In this document: positions 1 through 7,823 of the stretch, one piece after another
Position numbering within the stretch: the stretch's first letter is position 1
How the letters are laid out: every line of letters starts with the position of its first letter
Assembly: GCA_018335035.1 (NCBI GenBank)
Contig: JAGXKT010000001.1
Location: 124,001-188,000, forward strand
Length of the DNA stretch: 64,000 nt
Source: Phycisphaerae bacterium
Lineage (GTDB): Bacteria > Planctomycetota > Phycisphaerae > SM23-33
Direction: 5' to 3'
The notes under the pieces: generated by a model
What the model saw: the letters and a program-made list of their open reading frames with translations, nothing else
What the model was told of the DNA's origin: nothing
Database searches by the model: none
Program-made: the position numbers and the translations under genes

Positions 1-41
1 TCGCGCCTTGGCTTTTGGCTATCAACAGAGGAGTTCGTCCC

Positions 42-1139
42 ATGGCGAAGATCGATTTTGGCGGCGTCAAGGAAAACGTCGTGACGCGCAAGGAGTTTCC
101 GCTGTCCAAAGCGCGGAGCGTTTTGAAGAACGAGACCATTGCCGTGCTGGGCTACGGCGTGCAGGGGCCCGCCCAGGCGTTGAACATGGCCGATAACGGC
201 TTCAACGTCATCGTCGGGCAGTCCAAGCGGTTCAAGAAGGACTGGAACCGCGCCGTCGCCGACGGGTGGAAGCCCGGCAAGACGCTATTCGACATCGACG
301 AGGCCGCGGCGCGCGGTACCATCGTGCAGATGCTCGTCTCTGACGCGGCGCAAAAGAAGATCTGGCCGACCGTCGCCAAACAACTCAACGAAGGCGACGC
401 GCTGTATTTCTCGCACGGGTTTTCGATCGTCTACCGCGACCAGACCAGGGTCATTCCGCCGGAGGATGTGGACGTGATCCTCGTGGCCCCGAAGGGTTCG
501 GGCACGAGCGTTCGCAGGAACTTCCTGTCCGGTGCGGGCATCAACTCCAGCTACGCCGTCGACCAGGACTACACCGGCAAGGCCGAGCAGCGCTGTCTCG
601 CCGTCGGCATCGCCATCGGAAGCGGCTACCTGTTCCCCACGACCTTCGAAAAGGAGGTCTACAGCGACCTGACCGGAGAACGCGGCGTGCTGATGGGCGC
701 CCTGGCAGGCGTGATGGAGGCCCAGTACGAGACGCTCCGAAAGCACGGGCATTCGCCGTCTGAGGCGTTCAACGAGACCGTCGAGGAGCTGACGCAGAGT
801 TTGATCCGCTTGGTCGACGAGAACGGCATGGACTGGATGTACTCGAACTGCTCGGCCACCGCCCAGCGCGGCGCGCTGGACTGGAAGCCGAAGTTCAAGA
901 AGGCCGTCAAGCCCGTCTTCCAGGAGCTTTACAAGCGCGTCGCCAACGGCGACGAGACAGCCCGCGTGCTGCGCCTCTGCGGGCGGAAGGACTACCCGCA
1001 GCGCGTCGCCGGGGAACTGGCCGAGATCCGAAACTCCGAGATGTGGCAGGCCGGCAAGGCCACCCGCAACCTGCGCCCGTCCGAAAAGGCCAAGAAGGTC
1101 ACCAAGGCCACCAAGGGCGTCAAGGGTCGTAGCGGCTGA
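42..1139 (+). CDS. ilvC: Ketol-acid reductoisomerase
   Basis: Converts acetolactate or acetohydroxybutyrate to the dihydroxy acid with NADPH and Mg, the second common step of valine, leucine and isoleucine synthesis in the cytoplasm. The protein (365 aa) opens with a Rossmann glycine motif (GYGVQGPAQ) and has the catalytic knotted domain with ETVEELTQSL and SNCSATAQRGALDW segments. This matches the roughly 350-residue KARI subgroup seen in Bacteroidetes and planctomycetes. The start at 42 is chosen over an in-frame ATG at 15 because AGAGGAG lies 8 bases upstream and homologues begin MAK-NFGG. The last 20 residues (PSEKAKKVTKATKGVKG...) are an unusual lysine-rich tail beyond the conserved end. 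The genes expected upstream (ilvB, ilvN) lie outside the window. Confidence 0.96.
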   Translation: MAKIDFGGVKENVVTRKEFPLSKARSVLKNETIAVLGYGVQGPAQALNMADNGFNVIVGQSKRFKKDWNRAVADGWKPGKTLFDIDEAAARGTIVQMLVSDAAQKKIWPTVAKQLNEGDALYFSHGFSIVYRDQTRVIPPEDVDVILVAPKGSGTSVRRNFLSGAGINSSYAVDQDYTGKAEQRCLAVGIAIGSGYLFPTTFEKEVYSDLTGERGVLMGALAGVMEAQYETLRKHGHSPSEAFNETVEELTQSLIRLVDENGMDWMYSNCSATAQRGALDWKPKFKKAVKPVFQELYKRVANGDETARVLRLCGRKDYPQRVAGELAEIRNSEMWQAGKATRNLRPSEKAKKVTKATKGVKGRSG

Positions 1140-1186
1140 CGCGCCGGAAGACGACAACCCGGCTGGCGCGAGGCCAGGAGGCGGCG

Positions 1187-2026
1187 ATGACCGTGTCGCT
1201 GGATATTTATCTCGGCGACAACCTGAGCGTGCTTTCGCAGTTCGCGGCCGGGATGTTCGACCTGATCTACGTCGATCCGCCGTTCAATACCGGCAAGGCC
1301 CAGTCGCGCCTGCGCACGCGGACCGTCCGCGACGCCGATGGCGACAGGACGGGGTTCCAGGGCCGGCGCTACCGAACGGAGGCCGTTGGCTCGCAGGCCT
1401 TCGCCGACAACTTCGACGACTTCCTGGCCTTTCTCGCCCCGCGTCTCGAGCAGGCCCATCGTCTTCTGGCGCCCCGTGGAAGCTTCTTGTGCCATCTCGA
1501 CTACCGTGAGGTGCATTACGTCAAGGTGTTGCTGGACGACATCTTCGGGCGAGACGGCTTCATGAACGAGATCGTCTGGGCCTACGACTACGGCGCCCGG
1601 TCCAAGCGACGGTGGTCGGCCAAGCACGACACGATTGTGTGGTACGTCAAGGACCCAAAACGCTACACGTTCCGCTTCGAAGAGATGGATCGGATTCCGT
1701 ACATGGCCCCGGGTCTGGTGACGAAGGAAAAGGCGGCACGCGGCAAGACGCCGACGGACGTATGGTGGCACACGATTGTCCCCACCAACGGCAAGGAGCG
1801 GACGGGTTACCCGACACAGAAGCCCCTGGGCATCCTCAACCGCATCGTCGGCGTGCATTCGAACCCGGGCGATACGGTGTTGGACTTCTTTGCTGGGAGC
1901 GGCACGACCGGCGAGGCGGCGGCGCGAAGCGGGCGCAGCGCCGTGCTGATCGATTCGAACCCGGAGGCGGTGAAGATCATGTCCGAGCGGCTGGCGTTCG
2001 CTGAGCCGCGCGTGTACGGCGTCTAG
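1187..2026 (+). CDS. Orphan site-specific DNA methyltransferase (beta class)
   Basis: A predicted S-adenosylmethionine-dependent DNA methyltransferase modifying an exocyclic amino group (N6-adenine or N4-cytosine). The catalytic motif IV (DPPF, residues 30-33) comes before the SAM-binding motif I (DFFAGSGTTG, near residue 225), the order of the beta class. A TGYPTQKP segment just before motif I also fits the family. At 279 aa it is compact and has no obvious long target-recognition domain. AGGAGG lies 5 bases before the ATG. No restriction endonuclease gene is adjacent, so it may act in regulation or replication timing rather than defence. Its 3' end overlaps the convergent glycosyltransferase gene by 4 bases. 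Target sequence and base specificity cannot be read from the sequence. Confidence 0.9.
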   Translation: MTVSLDIYLGDNLSVLSQFAAGMFDLIYVDPPFNTGKAQSRLRTRTVRDADGDRTGFQGRRYRTEAVGSQAFADNFDDFLAFLAPRLEQAHRLLAPRGSFLCHLDYREVHYVKVLLDDIFGRDGFMNEIVWAYDYGARSKRRWSAKHDTIVWYVKDPKRYTFRFEEMDRIPYMAPGLVTKEKAARGKTPTDVWWHTIVPTNGKERTGYPTQKPLGILNRIVGVHSNPGDTVLDFFAGSGTTGEAAARSGRSAVLIDSNPEAVKIMSERLAFAEPRVYGV

Positions 2027-3249
2027 AATTCCAGCGGCAACTGAACCGGCTTGCCCGTCTTGATCGCCTCGCGTGCCAGTTCGTAGGCCTCGTCGTACTG
2101 CTTGGTGACGATTTCCCAGGCGACGACCTCGTCGAGGTAGCGCTTGAGGTTCTCACCCATCCGCATGCGGGCCTGTTCGTTGCAGGCCAACTCGATCACG
2201 TGCTCCTTGAGCGTGTCGCGGTTTGTGAACAGCAGGCCGCCGCGGTTCTCCAGCGTCTGAGCGGTCAGGCCTTCCATCGGCGCGGTGGTGATGTAGGGCT
2301 TGTTCAGCGCGATGATGCGCGCCAGCGTGCCGGATTGCGTTTCGTCCGTACTAGGCAGCACGATGAAGTCGCAGACGGCCATCATCTGGTAGTAGATGTC
2401 ACCGCGCGGGACGAACTCGTAGTAGTGGGCCAGGCCCTTGCTTTCGAGCAGTTGGACTTCGTCGCGGTATTTTTCGTAGTCCTTGCGATGGTTCGGGTCG
2501 CGCATCGTCCCGGCCGCCAGAAGGTCCCAATCCTCGCCGGTCCGGTTTCGGATTTCCTCGGCGATTTCCTCCCACATGCTGGTGAGGATGTCCCATCGTT
2601 TGTTGGACTGGATCCACCCGATGAGACCGACGAGGTGGCCCGAGAGGTAGGGCAGCTTGTTGAGCCCGAGCGTCTCGCGCAGCTCCGAGACCTCCTGAAG
2701 CGAGTAGCGCCGGTCGGAGCGGGCGCCGTGAGGGACGACCATGATGTTCCGCGGCGTCGGCCAGCCGCGACCGTTGAAGTTCCAGTCCAGGCGCCACTTC
2801 TGGTAGTGGCACTTGAACAGGACCACGTCGGCGCGGTGGCAGAGCTTGAAGACGAAGTCCGCTTCGTAGTCGGTCAAACGCCCGTGAATCGTGTGGGGCT
2901 CGACGACGGTGGGGATGTCGTTGATGGCGTCGAGCAGGTCGAGGAAGCCCTCGTTGCCGTCGCCGCGGCCGCGTTCATCGTGGTACTCGTACAGTCCGTA
3001 CTCGTGCTCGATGTGGACGGCATAGGGTTTGAGGCGGTGGATCTCGTCGGCCACTGGCTTCCACCAGCCGCGCTTGGACGTGTCCATCAGCGGCACAACG
3101 CCCTCGCCGGCGCCGTCAGTGTGGCTGATGACGAGGACGTCGCGGTCCGGATGCGCCTGGGCGATGAACTCGCGGGCTTCTTCGCAGAATGTGGCGATCC
3201 CGCACAGTCGCGGGGGATAACTACTGACCATTACGATCGGTGCGGGCAT
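2023..3249 (-). CDS. Glycosyltransferase family 4 protein
   Basis: A GT-B fold glycosyltransferase (408 aa). The N-terminal domain opens with SYPPRLCGIATF, and the C-terminal domain carries the nucleotide-sugar-binding region (PSTDETQSGTLARIIALNKP), where the glutamate followed by a small-residue run is typical of GT4. Donor and acceptor are unknown. It is read after the larger glycosyltransferase gene on the same strand and its start overlaps that gene's end by 29 bases, so the two are probably translated together. A second in-frame ATG 18 bases later would shorten the overlap to 11 bases. Both proteins share the P-(R/L)-x-CGIATF opening, so they look like related enzymes working on one glycan. 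Confidence 0.85.
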   Translation of the reverse strand: MPAPIVMVSSYPPRLCGIATFCEEAREFIAQAHPDRDVLVISHTDGAGEGVVPLMDTSKRGWWKPVADEIHRLKPYAVHIEHEYGLYEYHDERGRGDGNEGFLDLLDAINDIPTVVEPHTIHGRLTDYEADFVFKLCHRADVVLFKCHYQKWRLDWNFNGRGWPTPRNIMVVPHGARSDRRYSLQEVSELRETLGLNKLPYLSGHLVGLIGWIQSNKRWDILTSMWEEIAEEIRNRTGEDWDLLAAGTMRDPNHRKDYEKYRDEVQLLESKGLAHYYEFVPRGDIYYQMMAVCDFIVLPSTDETQSGTLARIIALNKPYITTAPMEGLTAQTLENRGGLLFTNRDTLKEHVIELACNEQARMRMGENLKRYLDEVVAWEIVTKQYDEAYELAREAIKTGKPVQLPLEF

Positions 3250-5620
3250 CTTGCTCCACCTTGGTTGCTACAACGGGTCCGCTCGGTTTGATGGCACGCG
3301 GGACGGGCCGCTGCTGTAAGACCTTATCGGCAGGCGGCTCGCCCAGCGTCAGCTCCGTTTGCATCTCGTGCATCAGCAACAGGGCGATCAACCACGACAG
3401 CGTGCTTTCGGCGCCCTGATTCTCGTTGACGTGGTCGGCATGCAGGGCGTCGCGACAGCCGCCCGTCGTGAAATCGTGTAACGGGATGCGCAAATCATTG
3501 TCGCCCAAGAACCACGTAAACGCCTTCCGGGCCTGGCCCAGCCAATATGTCTCGCGCGTGACATGGTAGGCCTCCACGCAGGCGTTCACCAGGGCGTGGG
3601 CCTCCAGCGGCTGCTGGTCGAACCGCGCCCGCTCACCGCCGCGGGCGTACCACCCCTGCGTGCCGATGATCGACAGATGCCCGTCCTCGTTCGTCTGGAT
3701 CTCCAGCAACCACGCCAGCACGCGCTTGCCAATGTCGATCATCCGCCCGTTCTGAAGCCACTTGCCGCTCATCAGCAGTGCGTGCGGCAGCGTGGCGTTG
3801 GCGTAGGTGACCACGTGTTCGCACCACGGCCAGTCGTCGCTCATGTTCGCCTCGAAGTAGTCCATGAGCTTCTCGGCGAGCACGTGGCGATAGCGGCGGA
3901 CCTCGCTGTCTCCGCCGAACCGGCAGAGATACTCGTGAATACCGACGATGGCGTAGGACCAGGCCCGCGGGGAGGAGAACTCCTCGACGGCGGGCAGGGC
4001 GTTGAGAAACAGCCGCGTCGCCAGGGCGATCATCGACTCGTACGGGCACAGCGCCACACCGCAGCCGACGCCCCACAAGGCGCGGGCGTGGGAATCCTCA
4101 TCGCCGGGTGCCTCGTCCCAGGTGCGGTTGTAGTGCATGTAGCCGCGGAAGCGCCCCGTCTGCTCGTCCAGCGCGTGCGACAGGAACGACAGGTACGTCT
4201 GCATCAGCCGCAGGACGCCCTCATCGTGCGTCTGGTCCCAATACCGCGTCGCGACGATCAACGCACGGGCGTTGTCCTCGGTCGTGTATCCGTGGTTGCG
4301 GTCCGGGGTGGCGAACCGGCAGTGCTGCAGAATGCCCGTCATGTCGGTCAGCGTCCGCAGGTGTCGCAGATCGATCTCCGGCAGTTCGTCTTCCTTGAGC
4401 GATGCGCCCCGTTCTCTCGGCGTTTCGGCCACTCGATGTTGACGCTCCACCCACGCCTCGCGCGCCGTCTGGAACAGATCCAGGTAGTCCTGCGCGACAC
4501 GCTTCCAGGTCATCTTGCGGCAGTAGTTGTAGGCCCGTTTTCGTATGGCGTGCCGCTCGGTCTCGTTATCCAGAAGGTCGACCACTTGCTCGGCGATGGC
4601 ATCCGAGTTACGGAACGGCACCAGCCGGCCTCGCTCGTCGGCGAGCATTTCCTGGGCGTACCAGTAGGCGGTGGAGACCACGGCCTTTCCCGTGCCCATC
4701 GCGTAGGCCAACGTTCCGGACGTGATCTGCGCCTCCTGGAGATACGGCGTGACGTACAGGTCCGCCGCACCGAGAAACTCGCACAACTCGTCCATCTCCA
4801 CGAAGCGGTTGACGAACATCACGTGGTCGGACATCCCCAGTTCATTGACCCGCCGCATCAGGGCGTTTCGGTATTCTTCGCCGCTCTCTCGCTTGATGTG
4901 GGGGTGGGTCGCGCCGAGGACGATGTAGATGATCTCCGGATGCTCGGCGACGATCTTCGGCAAGGCCTCGATGGCATACTCGATGCCCTTGCCCGGCGAC
5001 AGCAGCCCGAACGTCAGCATTACCGTCCGGCCCTCCACGCCGAACTGATCCTTGAAAAACGTCGGGTCCACGAACGGCACGTCCGGAATGCCGTGCGGAA
5101 TCAGCGCGATCTTGTCTTCCGGCACGTCGTAGATGTCACCCAGCATTCCCCGTGCCACGTCGCTCATCACCACAATGCGGTCCGAGTGCTCGGCGATTTG
5201 CTTGAGCACCTGAAGCTGCTGGCGGGACGGCTCCTTCAGCACGGTGTGCAGCGTGGTCACCAGTGGGCGGCGCAGACGCGTCAGCAACGCCAGAATGTGC
5301 GACCCACACGCTCCGCCGAAGATGCCGTACTCGTGCTGGAGACAGACGGCCGAAACCTGCTGGATGTTCAGGAACTCGGCCGCGAGGCGGTAATCGGCCC
5401 GGACGGACTGCCGCATCTCGAAGCGGACGCGCTCAGGATAGGGGTAGCCCTCGGGTACGTCGTTGGTCGCCACGGCGAACACCTCGTACTTTCGCCCCGC
5501 CTGCGTAGCGACCGCCTCGCACAAATCGTGCGTGAACGTGGCGATCCCGCACTGCCGCGGCAGGTAATCGCTAAGGAACGCGATGGCGGGCCGGTCCTGC
5601 AAGGTCTTGGATCTCGGCAT
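3221..5620 (-). CDS. Glycosyltransferase family 4 fused to a helical toroid-like domain
   Basis: A 799-aa protein. Residues 1 to about 400 form a GT-B glycosyltransferase: the opening LSDYLPRQCGIATF, a donor-site region with LTFGLLSPGKG, and an EAQITSGTLAYAMGTGKAV segment. From about residue 430 to 760 follows a second, mostly helical half rich in aromatic residues (NHGYTTEDNARALIVATRYW, PWCEHVVTYANA, TTGGCRDALHADHVNENQGAEST), which resembles the alpha/alpha-toroid folds of six-hairpin glycosidases. This is inferred from composition and motifs, not from a search. The start at 5620 is preferred to the in-frame ATG at 5686 because the glycosyltransferase domain begins there. The protein may build and trim, or sense, the same polysaccharide. 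A 30-residue linker precedes the C-terminus. Confidence 0.8.
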   Translation of the reverse strand: MPRSKTLQDRPAIAFLSDYLPRQCGIATFTHDLCEAVATQAGRKYEVFAVATNDVPEGYPYPERVRFEMRQSVRADYRLAAEFLNIQQVSAVCLQHEYGIFGGACGSHILALLTRLRRPLVTTLHTVLKEPSRQQLQVLKQIAEHSDRIVVMSDVARGMLGDIYDVPEDKIALIPHGIPDVPFVDPTFFKDQFGVEGRTVMLTFGLLSPGKGIEYAIEALPKIVAEHPEIIYIVLGATHPHIKRESGEEYRNALMRRVNELGMSDHVMFVNRFVEMDELCEFLGAADLYVTPYLQEAQITSGTLAYAMGTGKAVVSTAYWYAQEMLADERGRLVPFRNSDAIAEQVVDLLDNETERHAIRKRAYNYCRKMTWKRVAQDYLDLFQTAREAWVERQHRVAETPRERGASLKEDELPEIDLRHLRTLTDMTGILQHCRFATPDRNHGYTTEDNARALIVATRYWDQTHDEGVLRLMQTYLSFLSHALDEQTGRFRGYMHYNRTWDEAPGDEDSHARALWGVGCGVALCPYESMIALATRLFLNALPAVEEFSSPRAWSYAIVGIHEYLCRFGGDSEVRRYRHVLAEKLMDYFEANMSDDWPWCEHVVTYANATLPHALLMSGKWLQNGRMIDIGKRVLAWLLEIQTNEDGHLSIIGTQGWYARGGERARFDQQPLEAHALVNACVEAYHVTRETYWLGQARKAFTWFLGDNDLRIPLHDFTTGGCRDALHADHVNENQGAESTLSWLIALLLMHEMQTELTLGEPPADKVLQQRPVPRAIKPSGPVVATKVEQDARTDRNGQ

Positions 5621-5847
5621 GGTCCTGTGTTTCCTCGCCGCGGGTTGACGTCGTGCCCTGCGCGGGGCACTCGCGGCTGCGTACATGCTAGCGGACAGGC
5701 AGCGGTGCGTCTACCGTGACACGGCCGGGCGTGGTGGCGGCCTTCGTTTTCGGGGTAGCCGCAACACGCCAGGCCGTTGCCCCACCGTGCTTGTCTGGTG
5801 GCGCCGCAGGCGTCACAATGCCCGGGTCGCACTTGCGGAAAGCCCTG

Positions 5848-7149
5848 ATGGTTCCCGCCCGAACAAGCCGACCGGCATCCTCTCGCCGCGAGCGGTGGCT
5901 GATGGCCGCCGTGGCGGTCCTCGTGTTCTTGCCGCACTATGCCGCCCGCTCGACGGTGTACGACTCGCGGTGGTGCGTGCACCGTGCGCTGAGTCTCATG
6001 CACACGGGCGATTTGGATCTGTCGGAGTACGAGCACCTGATGGGCGAGCAACTCCACTACACGCTCGAGCGGCGCGACGGCTGCATTTACTCGACGTTTC
6101 CCATCGGAACGCCCGTGCTGGTGGCGCCGCTCGTGGCCGCCCTTGACGGGGCCTACGCAGTCTTGGGCGACGAGTCGCTGTCGGCGCGGATGGTCCGCGA
6201 CCTGGACCACGTCGGCGGCGTCCAACGGTTCATCGCCTCCATCCTCACGGCGATATCAAGCGTGCTGGTCTACTGGCTCGCCCGGCGCTGGGGTTATGGC
6301 CGCGCCGTAACGCTATCGGCCGTGGCGATCTTTGCCTTCTGCACGCCAATGTGGTCCACGGCTTCGCGGGCGCTTTGGCAGCATGGGCCTGGGGTTCTGA
6401 TGCTGCTGGTCGCCCTGTGTCTGGTGACCGCCGCCGAGCGGCGCCCGTGGCTCGCCCAATCCGCGGCGTTGCCGCTGACGATGGCGTACGTCATCCGCCC
6501 GACGTACTCGCTGGCGGCAGCTGCGCTGTCGATATACGTTCTGGTGCGTTTTCGCCGCGTGTTCCTGGCGTATGCCGCCTGGGGGCTCGCGCTCACGGCG
6601 GTATTCGCCCTGTATGGCTTCAGTGTGTACGGTACGCCGCTGCCGCCGTACTACCAGCCCGGCCGCCTCGGGGGCGGGCCCGTTCTGGAGGCACTTGCGG
6701 GCCACCTCGTCAGCCCGGCGCGGGGACTTCTGGTGTACTCGCCGATTGTGGTATTGGCCGTCGTCGGCGTCGCCGTGGCACGGCGTCGCGGCCGGGTGGG
6801 ACTGCTGAGATGGCTGTTGGTCGCCCTGCTGGTCGCCCACTGGCTGGCGATCTCGTCGTTCGCGCATTGGTGGGGCGGATACTCCTATGGGCCGCGCTTC
6901 TGGACGGACATGTCGCCGGTTCTGGTGCTTCTGTCGCTTCCGGCTCTGGCGTGGTTGGTGGCGCGTGCTGCGAAGGGCCGCTGGGCGCTTCCGGCAGCGG
7001 GGCTTCTGCTGGCCGGATGGAGTTTCTTCACGCATGCCCACGGCGCCTACGACGCTGAAGCCATGCGCTGGAACGCGACACCCGTTGACGTTGACCGCCA
7101 CCCGCGACGACTCTGGGACTGGTCGGATCCGCAGTTTCTGCGCTTCTGA
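5848..7149 (+). CDS. Polytopic membrane protein, GT-C (PMT/ArnT-like)
   Basis: About 433 aa with many hydrophobic segments. The first luminal/periplasmic loop follows the opening membrane span (MAAVAVLVFLPHYAARSTVYDSRW), as in GT-C glycosyltransferases that use a lipid-linked sugar. The loop contains D and E residues (YDSRWCVHRALSL, GDLDLSEYEHL) that could be catalytic, but the assignment is by architecture only. The start is uncertain: ATG at 5848 has GGAAAG 5 bases upstream, while in-frame ATGs at 5818 and 5716 would add arginine-rich residues. It is divergent from the GT4 pair, which suggests a shared role in cell-surface glycans. Confidence 0.65.
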   Translation: MVPARTSRPASSRRERWLMAAVAVLVFLPHYAARSTVYDSRWCVHRALSLMHTGDLDLSEYEHLMGEQLHYTLERRDGCIYSTFPIGTPVLVAPLVAALDGAYAVLGDESLSARMVRDLDHVGGVQRFIASILTAISSVLVYWLARRWGYGRAVTLSAVAIFAFCTPMWSTASRALWQHGPGVLMLLVALCLVTAAERRPWLAQSAALPLTMAYVIRPTYSLAAAALSIYVLVRFRRVFLAYAAWGLALTAVFALYGFSVYGTPLPPYYQPGRLGGGPVLEALAGHLVSPARGLLVYSPIVVLAVVGVAVARRRGRVGLLRWLLVALLVAHWLAISSFAHWWGGYSYGPRFWTDMSPVLVLLSLPALAWLVARAAKGRWALPAAGLLLAGWSFFTHAHGAYDAEAMRWNATPVDVDRHPRRLWDWSDPQFLRF

Positions 7150-7153
7150 TATT

Positions 7154-7178
7154 GATGGGGCGACGGGACCCATCTTTT
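7154..7178 (+). terminator. Probable intrinsic terminator
   Basis: Inverted repeat GATGGG (7154-7159) and CCCATC (7169-7174) with a 9-base loop, followed by TTTT. It lies 5 bases after the stop of the GT-C-like gene. The stem is short, so the call is moderate. Confidence 0.5.
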
Positions 7179-7245
7179 CCCCATTCCTTCCTTTTTTGGT
7201 TGCGAGATTCCTTCAAGTAGCTAAAATGCTAATGCAACAATGGCT

Positions 7246-7274
7246 TTGTGACTCAGTACGCAAGACTGTATTAT
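7246..7274 (+). promoter_or_regulatory. Sigma-70 type promoter
   Basis: TTGTGA (7246-7251) and TATTAT (7269-7274) are separated by exactly 17 bases in a stretch that is AT-rich compared with the rest of the window. Transcription should begin near 7281, giving a very short leader that contains the GAGGAAGGAA ribosome-binding site for the GTG start at 7294. Confidence 0.65.
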
Positions 7275-7293
7275 TTGAGGAAGGAAACAAACA

Positions 7294-7716
7294 GTGCCCA
7301 AGGCAAACAGAACAATCCAAGATGTCGAGAAGGAACTCCGGCAGAAGCAACGTCGCCTGAAGCAGCTTCAGCGTAAGCGCAGTCAGCTTGCGCGCGACCT
7401 CGAGGGCGTGGATAAGCAGATCGCCCAGCTACAGGGCACGGCGACTGCCGGCCGAACAGGCAAGAAGACAACCAAGCGGACCGCCAAGCGCGGACCGAAG
7501 CGGCGTCGTCCCAAGAACACCAAACCGCTTCAGGACTATATTGAGGATGTGCTGGCCAAGACCCCCAAAGGTATGCGCGTCCGTGACATCATGGAGGCGG
7601 TCAAGAAGGCCGGCTACAAGACGAACAGCAAAAACTTCTACAACCTCGTTGCCGGGGCGCTGAACGATAAGCGCTTTCGCAAGGTCAGCCGAGGCGTGTA
7701 CGCATTGAAGAAGTAG
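7294..7716 (+). CDS. Basic coiled-coil and winged-helix (HARE-HTH-like) protein
   Basis: A 140-residue protein with three parts. Residues 5-50 are a charged coiled coil (VEKELRQKQRRLKQLQRKRS). Residues 52-78 form a lysine/arginine-rich linker (GKKTTKRTAKRGPKRRRPK), similar to the tails of bacterial H1-like proteins. Residues 80-140 form a small helical domain ending in a beta wing (SRGVYALKK), which looks like the HARE-HTH winged helix. The likely role is DNA binding, perhaps as a nucleoid-associated protein; this is inference. GTG is the start, with GAGGAAGGAA ahead of it and a strong AT-rich promoter, so it may be highly expressed. A hairpin follows the stop. Confidence 0.8.
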   Translation: MPKANRTIQDVEKELRQKQRRLKQLQRKRSQLARDLEGVDKQIAQLQGTATAGRTGKKTTKRTAKRGPKRRRPKNTKPLQDYIEDVLAKTPKGMRVRDIMEAVKKAGYKTNSKNFYNLVAGALNDKRFRKVSRGVYALKK

Positions 7717-7742
7717 TTCCGTATTGCAGATCGATTTTCGAC

Positions 7743-7775
7743 ACGGGCGACGCGGCGTGGCGCTGCGTCGCCCGT
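7743..7775 (+). terminator. Hairpin, probable transcription terminator
   Basis: Perfect 11-bp inverted repeat, ACGGGCGACGC (7743-7753) and GCGTCGCCCGT (7765-7775), with an 11-base loop, 26 bases after the stop of the winged-helix gene. Only a weak T-run (TATCT) follows, so termination efficiency is unclear. Confidence 0.6.
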
Positions 7776-7799
7776 TATCTGCGCCGGCTGTTGGGGCGC

Positions 7800-7805
7800 T
7801 ATAAT
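7800..7805 (+). promoter_or_regulatory. -10 box of a promoter
   Basis: A perfect TATAAT lies 18 bases before the start of the D-2-hydroxyacid dehydrogenase gene. No good -35 is seen (TTATCT at 7776-7781, 18-base spacer). The predicted leader contains the GGGAGG ribosome-binding site at 7811-7816. Confidence 0.5.
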
Positions 7806-7823
7806 GCAATGGGAGGTGTGGCA

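Noticed and set aside
285-1858. ORFs opposite ilvC and the methyltransferase
   Set aside because: Both sense genes have strong family motifs, so these frames are shadows.
2200-3291. 363-residue ORF opposite the first GT4 gene
   Set aside because: Antisense to a gene with clear GT4 motifs; no function visible.
3563-5719. 718-residue ORF on the plus strand
   Set aside because: It runs antisense to the large glycosyltransferase gene and has no recognisable domain. In GC-rich DNA the opposite frame often stays open.
7246-7251. TTGTGA as half of a Rex operator
   Set aside because: No matching TCACAA at the correct spacing, so it fits a -35 box better.
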